Assembly: GCA_038043465.1 (NCBI GenBank)
Contig: JBBTBX010000015.1
Coordinates: 1-29,163, forward strand
From: SXRF01 sp038043465
Lineage (GTDB): Bacteria; Pseudomonadota; Alphaproteobacteria; Rickettsiales; SXRF01
Length of the DNA: 29,163 nucleotides
Direction: 5' to 3'
Shown here piece by piece: positions 6,754-13,984 of this stretch. Every line of letters begins with the position of its first letter. Positions within the stretch are counted from its first letter, which is position 1. The notes under the pieces are model-generated. The model made no database searches. It saw only the letters and a program-made list of their open reading frames with translations, and was not told where the DNA came from. The position numbers and the translations under genes were made by a program.

Positions 6754-7665
6754 ATGGACTTATCTCTTAAGCCACAATCCATAAGCCTTAAGCCTGATTT
6801 ACTTTCCCGCGTGCGCCAGAATTTTGACCTGTCGAAAACCAATTGGTTGCGGGTGGGTGGCTGCGCGCAGTATTTTTTCAAGCCAGAAAACACGCAGGAC
6901 TTAGCTGATTTTTTTAAGGAGCTGCCAAAGGAAATTCCAGTTACGGTGCTTGGTGTTGGCTCTAATATCATCGTGCGTGATGGTGGGATTGACGGGGTGG
7001 TGGTTAGGTTAGGTAGGGGGTTTACGGAGGTTTCAGTTTCTGATTGTCAGTTGTCAGTAGGGGCGGGGATGCTGGACATCAATGTTTCTATATTCGCTGC
7101 GGAGAATTCGCTTGCGGGGCTTGAGTTTTTAAGCGGAATTCCGGGGACTATCGGCGGTGCGGTGCGGATGAATGCTGGGGCATATGGGCGGGATATTTCG
7201 CAGGTGTTGGTGGAAGCAGAAATTGTTGAACGTGATGGGACTATCCGCCGCCTTAGCAATTCTGAGATAGGTTTTATCTATCGTAACAGTAAACTGCCGG
7301 AAGGGGCGATTGTGACTGCGGTGGTTCTGCGCGGTGAGGCTGGCGATAGAGAAGAAATCGTAGAGATGATTGAAGAGATTAATAGTAAACGTGAGGAAAC
7401 CCAACCAATCCGCACGCGCACTGGTGGTAGTACTTTCAAAAACCCGGATGATTATAAAGCGTGGGAATTGATTGATAGAGCCGGTTGCCGTGGGCTGACT
7501 ATTGGCGGCGCGCAAATGTCCGAGCTTCATTGCAATTTTATGATTAATACTGGAAATGCAACAGCCTCTGACCTTGAAAATCTCGGTGAAGAAGTGATAA
7601 AACGGGTGTTTGAAAAAACTGGAATTATGCTAGAGTGGGAAATTAAGAGGATAGGGAAGAAGTAG
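6754..7665 (+). CDS. murB: UDP-N-acetylenolpyruvoylglucosamine reductase MurB
   Basis: FAD-dependent cytoplasmic enzyme that reduces UDP-GlcNAc-enolpyruvate with NADPH to UDP-MurNAc. The 303-residue protein has NWLRVGG (30-36), the FAD-binding GVGSN (67-71) followed by RDGG, IPGTIGGAVRMNAGAYG (129-145), and the GGSTFKNP motif with the proton-donating serine at residue 226. The MNAGAYG and GGSTFKNP arrangement and the length fit the shorter, type II-like MurB seen in alphaproteobacteria. AGGAAA at 6741-6746, inside the end of parD, is its ribosome site, so it is probably translationally coupled to the antitoxin gene. In compact dcw clusters murB directly follows murC; here a pilin-like gene and parD lie between them. 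Confidence 0.95.
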   Translation: MDLSLKPQSISLKPDLLSRVRQNFDLSKTNWLRVGGCAQYFFKPENTQDLADFFKELPKEIPVTVLGVGSNIIVRDGGIDGVVVRLGRGFTEVSVSDCQLSVGAGMLDINVSIFAAENSLAGLEFLSGIPGTIGGAVRMNAGAYGRDISQVLVEAEIVERDGTIRRLSNSEIGFIYRNSKLPEGAIVTAVVLRGEAGDREEIVEMIEEINSKREETQPIRTRTGGSTFKNPDDYKAWELIDRAGCRGLTIGGAQMSELHCNFMINTGNATASDLENLGEEVIKRVFEKTGIMLEWEIKRIGKK

Positions 7666-7672
7666 ATTTTTA

Positions 7673-7779
7673 CTGTCATCCCCGCCCCAACCTTGTTTGG
7701 AAGAATTGGCGGGGATCTATGGCAAAAATCACTGACGAGTTTGTGGCTCTGGATCCCGCATCAAGTGCGGGATGACAGA
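7673..7779. repeat. Dispersed TIR element, GTCATCCC family (copy 2)
   Basis: A 107-bp element with perfect 10-bp ends CTGTCATCCC and GGGATGACAG. It fills the murB-ddl gap. It contains the CCCCGCC...GGCGGGG hairpin, a middle segment (about 7719-7755) shared with the copies at 11030 and 21930, and a terminal hairpin ATCCCGCATCAAGTGCGGGAT. Confidence 0.85.
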
Positions 7780-7794
7780 AAGTAAGGAAGATAA

Positions 7795-8715
7795 ATGACA
7801 AAACATGTTGCAGTATTAAAAGGTGGGTGGTCGGCGGAGCGTGAGGTTTCGCTGAATAGTGGCGCGGCTTGCGCCAAGGCTTTGCGCGAGCTTGGATATA
7901 AGGTTACGGAAATTGATGTTCAACCTGACATTGCCGAGGTTTTAAAACAAACCAAGCCGGATGTGGTGTTCAACGCGCTGCATGGCAGGTTTGGTGAGGA
8001 TGGTTGCGTGCAGGGCTTGCTGGAAATTATGAAAATTCCTTATACCCATTCTGGGGTTATGGCATCGTCAGTGGCGATGGATAAGCCGCTGGCGAAAGTT
8101 GTTTTTGCAGCGGCGGGGCTTAAAGTCCCAGTTGGAAAATTGGTGACACATGAAGAGTTGCTGGCGAATGAACCGATGAAGCGGCCTTATGTGGTGAAAC
8201 CAGCGAATGAGGGTTCTAGCGTTGGGGTTTATATATTTTATGATAGGGATAATAAAACTCCCTCCCAACTATCTTTCCCCCCCTCCCTAACCCTCCCCCC
8301 TGCGGGGAGAGGGGAAAGTTGGCTGGTTGAGGAATATATCGCAGGGCGGGAAATAACGGTTGCGGTGTTGAATGATAAACCGCTGGGAGTTACTGAGATT
8401 CGCCCGAAATCGGGATTTTATGATTATGAAAATAAATATACCGATGGCAAAACCGAGCATCTTTGCCCAGCACCGCTTACAAAAGATGAATATGACGCGG
8501 TGATGCAGATGGGGCTTATTGCTCACCGCGCGCTGGGTTGCCGTGGGCTTACGCGCTCGGATTTTCGCTATGACGGCAAAGATTTTTACATATTGGAAAT
8601 TAATACCCAGCCGGGTATGACTTCGCTTTCCCTGTCGCCAGAAATTGCCGCGTATGTGGGGATTTCGTTTAACGAATTGGTGCAGGAGTTGGTTGCGGCG
8701 GCGCGGGTGGGGTAG
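7795..8715 (+). CDS. ddl: D-alanine--D-alanine ligase
   Basis: ATP-grasp ligase making D-Ala-D-Ala for the peptidoglycan precursor in the cytoplasm. The 306-residue protein begins KHVAVLKGGWSAEREVSLNSG. It has the NALHGRFGEDG segment (about 62-72), the ATP-grasp core VKPANEGSSVGV (134-145), VEEYIAGREITVAV, and the metal- and substrate-binding end ILEINTQPGMTSLSLSPE. Residues 156-175 (TPSQLSFPPSLTLPPAGRGES region) have no counterpart expected in Ddl. They are encoded by a C-rich/G-rich repeat inserted in frame in the loop before LVEEYI, so the enzyme probably tolerates it as a surface loop. AGGAAG precedes the ATG. A heptamer array begins at the stop. Confidence 0.95.
   Translation: MTKHVAVLKGGWSAEREVSLNSGAACAKALRELGYKVTEIDVQPDIAEVLKQTKPDVVFNALHGRFGEDGCVQGLLEIMKIPYTHSGVMASSVAMDKPLAKVVFAAAGLKVPVGKLVTHEELLANEPMKRPYVVKPANEGSSVGVYIFYDRDNKTPSQLSFPPSLTLPPAGRGESWLVEEYIAGREITVAVLNDKPLGVTEIRPKSGFYDYENKYTDGKTEHLCPAPLTKDEYDAVMQMGLIAHRALGCRGLTRSDFRYDGKDFYILEINTQPGMTSLSLSPEIAAYVGISFNELVQELVAAARVG
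8258..8325. repeat. C-rich palindromic element inserted in frame in ddl
   Basis: Contains CCTCCCTAACCCTCCCCCC and then GCGGGGAGAGGGGAAAG. The imperfect terminal arms (CCAACTATCTTTCCCC and GGGGAAAGTTGG) pair as an inverted repeat at about 8265-8323. The same core (ACCCTTACCCTCCCCC, GCAAGG, GGGAGGGG) occurs between genes at about 25891-25932. Inside ddl it reads as about 20 codons without a stop. Confidence 0.75.
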
Positions 8716-8786
8716 TAAGGGATTAGGCATTGGGCATTAGGGATTGGGGATTAGCTAAGATCCCTCGGCTACGCTCGGGATGACAG
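8716..8786 (+). repeat. Heptamer array plus half of a GTCATCCC element
   Basis: Immediately after the ddl stop come TAAGGGA, TTAGGCA, TTGGGCA, TTAGGGA, TTGGGGA and TTAGCTA (8716-8757). They are followed by GATCCCTCGG...CTCGGGATGACAG (8759-8786), a hairpin matching the right end of the dispersed TIR elements. No gene is present before ftsQ. Confidence 0.8.
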
Positions 8787-8804
8787 AATAACAGGTAGTT
8801 CGTT

Positions 8805-9707
8805 ATGGCTAAGAAAAAGAAAAAAGAAGAGAAGCTTTCATCGCGGCACAGGCAATCTAAACAGGTTATCCGCGAAAAGGAACTGCAGATAAAGCGTCAG
8901 CAATTAATGCAGAAACTGCAGATTGCCGGTGGGGTGTTGCTTATTGTGTTAATAGCTGGTGCTGGTATATGGGCGTGGAAAACCAGTGCTTTCAGCCGTG
9001 GATTTCAGTTTGTGTCTGATAAAGTATATGGAGCTACGGCGAAATCGGGATATGCTGTAGAAAATATGTATATTGAAGGGCGCAACCGGACATCGATGGA
9101 AGAAATTAATAAAGCCCTTGATGTTAGCAAAGGCGAGCCTATTCTGCATTTGCGCCTTGACGAAATGCGTGAAAGGCTGGAGAAAATCGAGAGCATAAAA
9201 TATGCAACTATTGAGCGCGCTTTGCCGGATACCTTGTATGTGCGGGTGGTGGAAAGAGAGCCGGTCGCCATATGGCAGTATAAAGGTAAAAAATCGCTGA
9301 TAGATGATAACGGGGTGGTGATGAGTGGGCTTGACATTACGCCCTATAAATCGCTACCACTTGTTGTTGGCGAAGGCGCGCCGAAAAATGTTGAAAGCCT
9401 CCGCAAGCTGATTGATTCACAGCCAGAGCTTTCGAAGCGTTTTGTGGCGGCGGTGTGGATTGGTGACCGGCGGTGGAATATTAAGCTGAAAGCTGCGAAT
9501 ACAAGTGGTGGAAATGAAGATATTGAAGTGCAGTTGCCGGAAGAAGATTATCTTGCTGCCTGGAAGAAACTGGCTGAACTACAACAAAAAGAAAAATTGC
9601 TGGATCGCGATATTAAAGTGATTGACTTGCGTATTGATGGGAGGTTGTTTATTAAGTTACCTGAAAATGAAATAGACATTAAACCAACTAATGCGAAAGA
9701 TACTTAA
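8805..9707 (+). CDS. ftsQ: Cell division protein FtsQ
   Basis: Bitopic inner-membrane division protein that links cytoplasmic FtsZ-ring components with periplasmic septal synthesis through FtsB/FtsL. The 300-residue protein has a strongly basic cytoplasmic start (about 1-35, lysine-rich), one membrane segment (about 40-57), a POTRA domain (about 84-152, VENMYIEGRNRTSMEEI to YVRVVEREPVAIW) and a beta domain to about residue 285. The sequence REPVAIWQ followed by a LIDDNGVVM segment is typical of FtsQ. The stop abuts the GTG start of ftsA with no gap, so the two are probably co-translated. Confidence 0.93.
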   Translation: MAKKKKKEEKLSSRHRQSKQVIREKELQIKRQQLMQKLQIAGGVLLIVLIAGAGIWAWKTSAFSRGFQFVSDKVYGATAKSGYAVENMYIEGRNRTSMEEINKALDVSKGEPILHLRLDEMRERLEKIESIKYATIERALPDTLYVRVVEREPVAIWQYKGKKSLIDDNGVVMSGLDITPYKSLPLVVGEGAPKNVESLRKLIDSQPELSKRFVAAVWIGDRRWNIKLKAANTSGGNEDIEVQLPEEDYLAAWKKLAELQQKEKLLDRDIKVIDLRIDGRLFIKLPENEIDIKPTNAKDT

Positions 9708-10982
9708 GTGAAACGTAAAAAGTCACAGACACCTCTCAAAAAAAGCGGTAATGGCAGTATTGCCGTTCTTGATATTGGCACGGCGAAAATTGCCTGTTTT
9801 ATCGCCTATATTGATTCGGCCGGTGAAATAAAAATCGCCGGTATCGGACACCAGCTTTCCAAAGGTATCCGCGCTGGGGTGATAACTGATTTTGCCGAGG
9901 CGGAAACCTCGATTACCAACGCGGTACACGCTGCCGAACAGATGGCGGGCGGGACAGTTGAAAGTGTTATGATCAGCCTTTCCGGTGGTAATTTAAATTC
10001 GCGCAATGTTACTGTGGAAATGTCGTTATTTGGTGAGGAAGTTACTGACCGCGATATTATGGACATCATCGAGCAGGCGCGGGAAAGCATCGCCCATAAT
10101 GAACATGAGATTTTACATTCGATACCGGTATCTTATTATCTGGATGGGGCGCGCGGGATTGTTGATCCGCGTAAAATGTTCGGCAAAAAACTAGGCGCGG
10201 ATGTGCATATGATTACCGGTCTTGCCGGGGTGATGCATAATTTAGCGCATTGTGTCGGGCGTTGCCATTTGAATGTCGATGATTTTGTCGCCGCGCCCTA
10301 TGCCTCCGCGCTTTCCTGCCTTGATGATGATGAAAAACAGCTAGGGGTTACGCTGATTGATATGGGCGCGGGCAGCACTAGTTTCTGTGTGGTTGCCGGC
10401 GGCAAAAATGTGTACACTGACTGTGTGCCGATTGGCGGGATGCACGTTACCAATGATATTGCGCGCGGGCTTTCCACCAGCCTGTCACACGCCGAACGCC
10501 TGAAAACTCTGCATGGCAGCGCGATTGTGACGGCAAGTGATGACCAGATTATGGTCGATGTGCCACCTCTCGGCGAGGAAGATTCCGATGAAAGCAACAC
10601 CATGCCACGCTCGATGCTGGTGGGGGTGATTCGCCCGCGTCTGGAAGAAATTTTTGAGATGATCCGCAGCAAGATCGAGATGAGTAATGTGGCGGCGCAG
10701 GCAGGCAAAAGAGTGGTGCTTACCGGCGGGGCGAGCCAGTTACTCGGCGTGCGCGAGCTGGCGGGGAATATATTGGGTAAACAGGTGCGCCTGGGCAGAC
10801 CGCGGATGCTTTCGGGGCTGGCTGAATCGGTGAGCGGCCCTGCTTTTGCCACGGCTCTGGGGATGCTGGAATATAGGGTTAACAAGCCACGCGAAGAGCA
10901 GTTATTCGACATACATCGCCACCGTGGCGGGCTGATGGTCGGGTTTGAGAAAATTGTCCATTGGTTTAAGGATAATTTCTGA
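9708..10982 (+). CDS. ftsA: Cell division protein FtsA
   Basis: Actin-like ATPase that anchors FtsZ to the membrane and recruits the divisome. The 424-residue protein starts at a GTG directly after the ftsQ stop. The actin-fold motifs are DIGTAKIAC (22-30, phosphate 1), DMGAGSTSF (218-226, phosphate 2) and VVLTGGASQL (adenosine). The C-terminal GFEKIVHWFKDNF is an amphipathic membrane-targeting helix, so the protein is complete. The expected next gene, ftsZ, is absent; the region downstream holds repeats and toxin-antitoxin genes. Confidence 0.95.
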   Translation: MKRKKSQTPLKKSGNGSIAVLDIGTAKIACFIAYIDSAGEIKIAGIGHQLSKGIRAGVITDFAEAETSITNAVHAAEQMAGGTVESVMISLSGGNLNSRNVTVEMSLFGEEVTDRDIMDIIEQARESIAHNEHEILHSIPVSYYLDGARGIVDPRKMFGKKLGADVHMITGLAGVMHNLAHCVGRCHLNVDDFVAAPYASALSCLDDDEKQLGVTLIDMGAGSTSFCVVAGGKNVYTDCVPIGGMHVTNDIARGLSTSLSHAERLKTLHGSAIVTASDDQIMVDVPPLGEEDSDESNTMPRSMLVGVIRPRLEEIFEMIRSKIEMSNVAAQAGKRVVLTGGASQLLGVRELAGNILGKQVRLGRPRMLSGLAESVSGPAFATALGMLEYRVNKPREEQLFDIHRHRGGLMVGFEKIVHWFKDNF

Positions 10983-11027
10983 GGGGGCGGGATTCGGGAT
11001 TAGGGATTCGGGGTTCGGGGTTCGGGA
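10980..11027 (+). repeat. G-rich heptamer array after ftsA
   Basis: Units GGCGGGA, TTCGGGA, TTAGGGA, TTCGGGG, TTCGGGG and TTCGGGA run from 10986 to 11027, preceded by the ftsA stop within CTGAGGG. All units have GGG runs four bases apart, so this copy is a strong candidate for a three-tetrad G-quadruplex. Confidence 0.8.
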
Positions 11028-11029
11028 AG

Positions 11030-11199
11030 CTGTCATCCCGGGCTTGACCCGGGATCTAGAGCCACAAATTCTGTCAGTGGTTTTCCCCTAGATCCCCGCG
11101 CAAGGCGGGGTTGACGAAGAGAAAGATCCCCGCCAATTCTTCCAAGCAAGGTTGGGCGTGGTGATGTAATACAGACCCCGCAATAAATGCGGGGTGACA
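11030..11199. repeat. Composite GTCATCCC-family element
   Basis: Starts CTGTCATCCCGGGCTTGACC and ends GCGGGGTGACA. It contains at least three hairpins: CCCGGGCTTGACCCGGG, CCCCGCGCAAGGCGGGG, and a CCCCGCC/GGTTGGGCG hairpin. It is longer than the single copies and looks like two elements joined. The following 11200-11338 holds only a perfect ACAATATTGT palindrome (11256-11265), and no gene apart from the leader of the next one. Confidence 0.75.
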
Positions 11200-11338
11200 A
11201 AAATACGATAATAATCAATGTGTTGCTGCTATAGATGGCGGTTCCTGCCAATTTCACAATATTGTAATAATAATTTTCCGGTTTCTTGTGCTAATGTTTT
11301 GCTACGGAATTTAATTTATAAAGATCATATGGAATTTT

Positions 11339-11662
11339 ATGGCTAGACCTAAAAATAAAGTAACAAAATCTCTAAACCATGAAACACCACTATTGGATAC
11401 TCTTCCGGTTGATTTAAAACAAGCGGTGGCGAGTGAGGTAAATGCAACTAGGAACGCTATGCTTAGATCCCATGAGATACAAGATAGGAAAAATGCCAAC
11501 TCTGAAGAATATCTGGCAAAGCTTTTGGAACGAACTGCAAAAAAAGCCATTAAATCACGGAAGAAGGCAACAAATCTTATTACAAGTCACGCTGAAAGAA
11601 TTGAAGTAGCTAAATCATATATTGCAAGTACGGCTAAATCTGAGCAGTTATTGTCGCGCTAA
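11339..11662 (+). CDS. Small basic protein of unknown function
   Basis: A 107-residue, lysine-rich, mainly helical protein beginning MARPKNKVTKSLNHE. It has no membrane segment, signal or motif that I recognise. The start has a weak GGA seven or so bases upstream. It stands alone: a repeat block lies upstream and a strong intrinsic terminator 30 bases downstream, so it appears to be its own transcription unit. Given the toxin-antitoxin genes that follow, an accessory or mobile origin is possible, but nothing in the sequence shows a function. Confidence 0.65.
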   Translation: MARPKNKVTKSLNHETPLLDTLPVDLKQAVASEVNATRNAMLRSHEIQDRKNANSEEYLAKLLERTAKKAIKSRKKATNLITSHAERIEVAKSYIASTAKSEQLLSR

Positions 11663-11692
11663 TTTGGATTTGGTTAAATAACATTATTTAAG

Positions 11693-11730
11693 CCCCGTTT
11701 CTCAGTATCGTAGAGGAACGGGGTTTTTTT
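11693..11730 (+). terminator. Rho-independent terminator
   Basis: Stem CCCCGTTTCTC (11693-11703) pairs with GAGGAACGGGG (11713-11723) with one mismatch across a nine-base loop, followed by seven T. It ends the transcript of the 107-residue gene and insulates the higBA promoter. Confidence 0.9.
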
Positions 11731-11754
11731 GTGGTTTTTTGTGGGTTTTTCTTC

Positions 11755-11784
11755 TTGCGTACATTAGTACGCATGTGCTATGAT
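11755..11784 (+). promoter_or_regulatory. higBA promoter with palindromic operator
   Basis: TTGCGT (11755-11760) and TATGAT (11779-11784) are 18 bases apart. A perfect 7-bp inverted repeat, TGCGTAC-ATTA-GTACGCA (11756-11773), covers the -35 and spacer, as expected for autorepression by the antitoxin. The predicted start of transcription (about 11790) coincides with the toxin ATG. Confidence 0.65.
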
Positions 11785-11789
11785 TGGGC

Positions 11790-12125
11790 ATGAAATCATC
11801 AAAGCCAAAAAATTTAATAATTTATGAGAATGAAGATGGGATAGAGCCATTTACAAAGTGGCTATTTTCTCTTCGGGATAGTTTGACAAGGCAAAGAATT
11901 GAAACTCGTTTAGCTCGCCTTGAACAAGGTAATTATGGAGATGTAAAGGCGATAGGTGAAGGGTTGAGTGAATTAAGGTTATTTTTTGGGTCTGGGTATA
12001 GGGTATATTTTGGTGAGCAGGAGGACTGTATCGTTGTTCTGTTGTGTGGAGGCGATAAAAATAGTCAGAAAAAAGATATTAAAGAGGCAAAAGCATATTG
12101 GAAGGAGTATCTAAACCATGCGTAA
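11790..12125 (+). CDS. higB: RelE/HigB-type toxin (HI1419-like addiction module killer)
   Basis: A 111-residue toxin of the phage-derived Gp49-like/HigB branch of the RelE superfamily, expected to cleave mRNA at the ribosome. Recognisable family features are GIEPFTKWLFSLRDSLTRQRIETRLARLEQGNYGDVKAIGEGLSELRL and the end strand RVYFGEQEDCIVVLLCGGDK followed by DIKEAKAYWKEY, given here in pieces of the continuous protein. The ATG at 11790 is preferred to a TTG at 11784, which lies inside the -10 box. The toxin gene comes first and its end overlaps the antitoxin start by eight bases, which is the usual HigBA order. No Shine-Dalgarno sequence is visible, consistent with a leaderless message. Confidence 0.88.
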   Translation: MKSSKPKNLIIYENEDGIEPFTKWLFSLRDSLTRQRIETRLARLEQGNYGDVKAIGEGLSELRLFFGSGYRVYFGEQEDCIVVLLCGGDKNSQKKDIKEAKAYWKEYLNHA

Positions 12126-12429
12126 ATTTAGAAAATTTAATGAAGTGCAGGAAGAATATTACAGGAATCATCCCGAAGAAATTGATGATTTTTTGACCAT
12201 TGCTTTTGAAGAACATGCAAAGGACAAAGATACGGGCGCATTATTATCTGCTTTGCGGATGATTAGTCGTGTTAAGGGTGTGTCCGCTACGGCAGATGCG
12301 GCTGGTATTACGAGGAAGGGCTTGCAAAAAGCTTTGTCTGAAGATGCAAAACCGCGCTTTGAGAGTGTGAATGCTATAATTGTGGCAATGGGCTACCAGC
12401 TTATGCCACATAAAATTATGCACATTTAG
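12118..12429 (+). CDS. higA: HigA-type antitoxin (HI1420-like, helix-turn-helix)
   Basis: A 103-residue antitoxin of the HI1420/addiction-module-antidote family, co-transcribed with the toxin before it. The C-terminal half is a helix-turn-helix of the Cro/XRE type: GVSATADAAGITRKGLQKALSEDAKPRFESV, broken here into its helix 2-turn-helix 3 parts, followed by AIIVAMGYQLMP. The N-terminal half is acidic and would contact the toxin. It should neutralise HigB and repress the palindromic promoter at 11756-11773. An 8-base overlap with higB implies translational coupling. Confidence 0.88.
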   Translation: MRKFRKFNEVQEEYYRNHPEEIDDFLTIAFEEHAKDKDTGALLSALRMISRVKGVSATADAAGITRKGLQKALSEDAKPRFESVNAIIVAMGYQLMPHKIMHI

Positions 12430-12450
12430 GAGAATTCTATAAAAACTCTG

Positions 12451-12483
12451 CTTTTCCTCTCCCTTTCAGAGAGAGAGGAAAAG
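12451..12483. repeat. Hairpin after higBA
   Basis: CTTTTCCTCTC (12451-12461) pairs perfectly with GAGAGGAAAAG (12473-12483) over an 11-base loop. No T-run follows, so it is not a classic terminator. It resembles the C-rich elements in ddl and at 25891. The remaining gap to 12565 holds an AT-rich stretch with degenerate TTATC repeats (about 12507-12551). Confidence 0.55.
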
Positions 12484-12565
12484 TGAGGTTATGGCTTGCA
12501 ATCTTTGAATTATCTAATAATCTTATCATCTTATTATCCAATTATCCAACTTTAGGGGCAACGCA

Positions 12566-13630
12566 ATGAAACAAACTGCTAAAAAGAAACCGACACAGAA
12601 AATAACCTTGAAACAACAAATGCTTTCTAAGCCAGTGAAGCATATTGATATTACATCGTTTGATGCGCGCCCGATAATTGACCAGATGGCGAATATGTCG
12701 TTCACTTCGCGTGACCTCGCCAAGGCTGCCGAAATTTATAACATGATGCTGGCTGATAAAAAATGCTCGATCTTCCTGACGCTGGCTGGCTCGACCTCAG
12801 CGGGTGGGTGCATGAAGCTTTATGCTGACCTTGTGAAAAACAATATGGTGGATGCGATTGTGGCAACTGGTGCTTCGATTGTGGATATGGATTTTTTTGA
12901 AGCTCTCGGTTTTAAACATTATCAAGGCAGCCCATTTGTTGATGATAAACATCTGCGCGATAATTATATCGACCGGATTTATGACACTTATATCGATGAA
13001 GAAGAGTTGCAGAATTGCGACCATACCATCAGAAAAATAGCCGATGGGCTGAAGCCGGGCGCATATTCCTCCCGCGCCTTTATCCACGAAATGGGACGGT
13101 GGCTGACCAAAAACGCCAAGAAAAAAGATTCGCTGGTGCAGCTTGCTTATGAACATAACGTGCCGATTTTCTGCCCGGCATTTACCGATTCTTCGGCGGG
13201 TTTTGGGCTGGTTGTGCATCAGGCGGAGCGCAAGAAAGCGAAAAAACCTTATATCACCATTGATTCCATCGCTGATTTCCATGAACTCACCGATATTAAA
13301 ATCAAGGCGGGAACTACTGGTTTGTTGATGATTGGTGGTGGCGTGCCGAAAAACTTTGTGCAGGATACGGTAGTTTGCGCCGAGATTCTGGGCGAAGAAG
13401 TTGATATGCATAAATACGCGGTGCAGGTTACCGTTGCTGATTCACGCGATGGTGCGTGCAGCTCCAGCACACTGAAAGAAGCCTGCTCATGGGGCAAGGT
13501 GGACACGGCTTATGAGCAGATGGTTTATGCGGAAGCGAGCAGCGTCCTGCCACTTCTAGCCTCTGATGCCTATCACCGCGCACACTGGAAAAAACGCACA
13601 AAACGCAATTTTGCCAAGATGTTTGCTTGA
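12566..13630 (+). CDS. Deoxyhypusine synthase-family polyamine enzyme
   Basis: A 354-residue bacterial member of the deoxyhypusine synthase fold. Such enzymes transfer an aminobutyl group through an NAD-dependent enzyme-imine. Bacteria lack eIF5A, so known bacterial homologues act on small molecules, for example making homospermidine or a bis-guanidino long-chain polyamine from agmatine. Visible features are LAGSTSAGG (about 73-81), the GASIVDMDF segment, a TDSSAGFG motif, the GGGVPKN loop, and CSWGKVD with Lys311 at the place of the catalytic imine-forming lysine. AGGGG lies about nine bases before the ATG. It lies upstream of an AstC/ArgD-type aminotransferase and astA, suggesting arginine-derived polyamine chemistry. 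The exact substrate cannot be decided. Confidence 0.87.
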   Translation: MKQTAKKKPTQKITLKQQMLSKPVKHIDITSFDARPIIDQMANMSFTSRDLAKAAEIYNMMLADKKCSIFLTLAGSTSAGGCMKLYADLVKNNMVDAIVATGASIVDMDFFEALGFKHYQGSPFVDDKHLRDNYIDRIYDTYIDEEELQNCDHTIRKIADGLKPGAYSSRAFIHEMGRWLTKNAKKKDSLVQLAYEHNVPIFCPAFTDSSAGFGLVVHQAERKKAKKPYITIDSIADFHELTDIKIKAGTTGLLMIGGGVPKNFVQDTVVCAEILGEEVDMHKYAVQVTVADSRDGACSSSTLKEACSWGKVDTAYEQMVYAEASSVLPLLASDAYHRAHWKKRTKRNFAKMFA

Positions 13631-13654
13631 TTTTGTATATTTTTTCAATATACT
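13627..13654 (+). promoter_or_regulatory. brnTA-1 promoter with operator
   Basis: TTGATT (13627-13632), 16 bases, TATACT (13649-13654). A perfect inverted repeat GTATATT/AATATAC (13635-13641 and 13647-13653) lies over the spacer and -10, a likely antitoxin operator. The predicted transcription start falls on the toxin ATG at 13661. Confidence 0.65.
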
Positions 13655-13660
13655 ACAATT

Positions 13661-13984
13661 ATGCATAAGACATTATTGCAGCTGCTTATCAGCTTTGAGT
13701 GGGATGATTTTAATCAGCATAAAAGCTGGAAAAAGCATGGCATCAGCAAGCAGGAGGCGGAGCAGATTTTTATGTGCAGCCCTTTGTTGATCCTGGATGA
13801 TGAAAGACATTCATATTATGAAGCACGCTATCATGCGCTAGGCAAGACACAGGAGAATAAAAAATTGTTTATTTCTTTTACCGTTCGCGCAAATAAAGTG
13901 CGAATTATTTCGGCAAGAGCTATGAGTCGTACGGAAAGGAGGATTTATGAAATCAAAGAAACTGAAGCCGATTCCAAAATTTAA
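13661..13984 (+). CDS. brnT: BrnT-family toxin 1
   Basis: A 107-residue RelE-fold ribonuclease toxin of the BrnT family. Diagnostic parts are FEWDDFNQHKSWKKHGIS (about 12-29) followed by EAEQIF, the segment YYEARYHALGKT, and VRIISARAMSRTERRIYE, the usual BrnT ending. It is first in its operon and overlaps the antitoxin by 38 bases. There is no ribosome-binding site before the ATG, which sits where transcription should begin. Confidence 0.85.
   Translation: MHKTLLQLLISFEWDDFNQHKSWKKHGISKQEAEQIFMCSPLLILDDERHSYYEARYHALGKTQENKKLFISFTVRANKVRIISARAMSRTERRIYEIKETEADSKI

Noticed and set aside
7673..7779. GTCATCCC elements as rho-independent terminators
   Set aside because: Hairpins are strong but no T-run follows in any copy, and the elements also occur overlapping coding ends and within nested copies.
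10298..10912. Reverse 204-codon frame in ftsA
   Set aside because: Shadow frame of ftsA; serine/arginine-rich as expected for antisense of a GC-richer gene.
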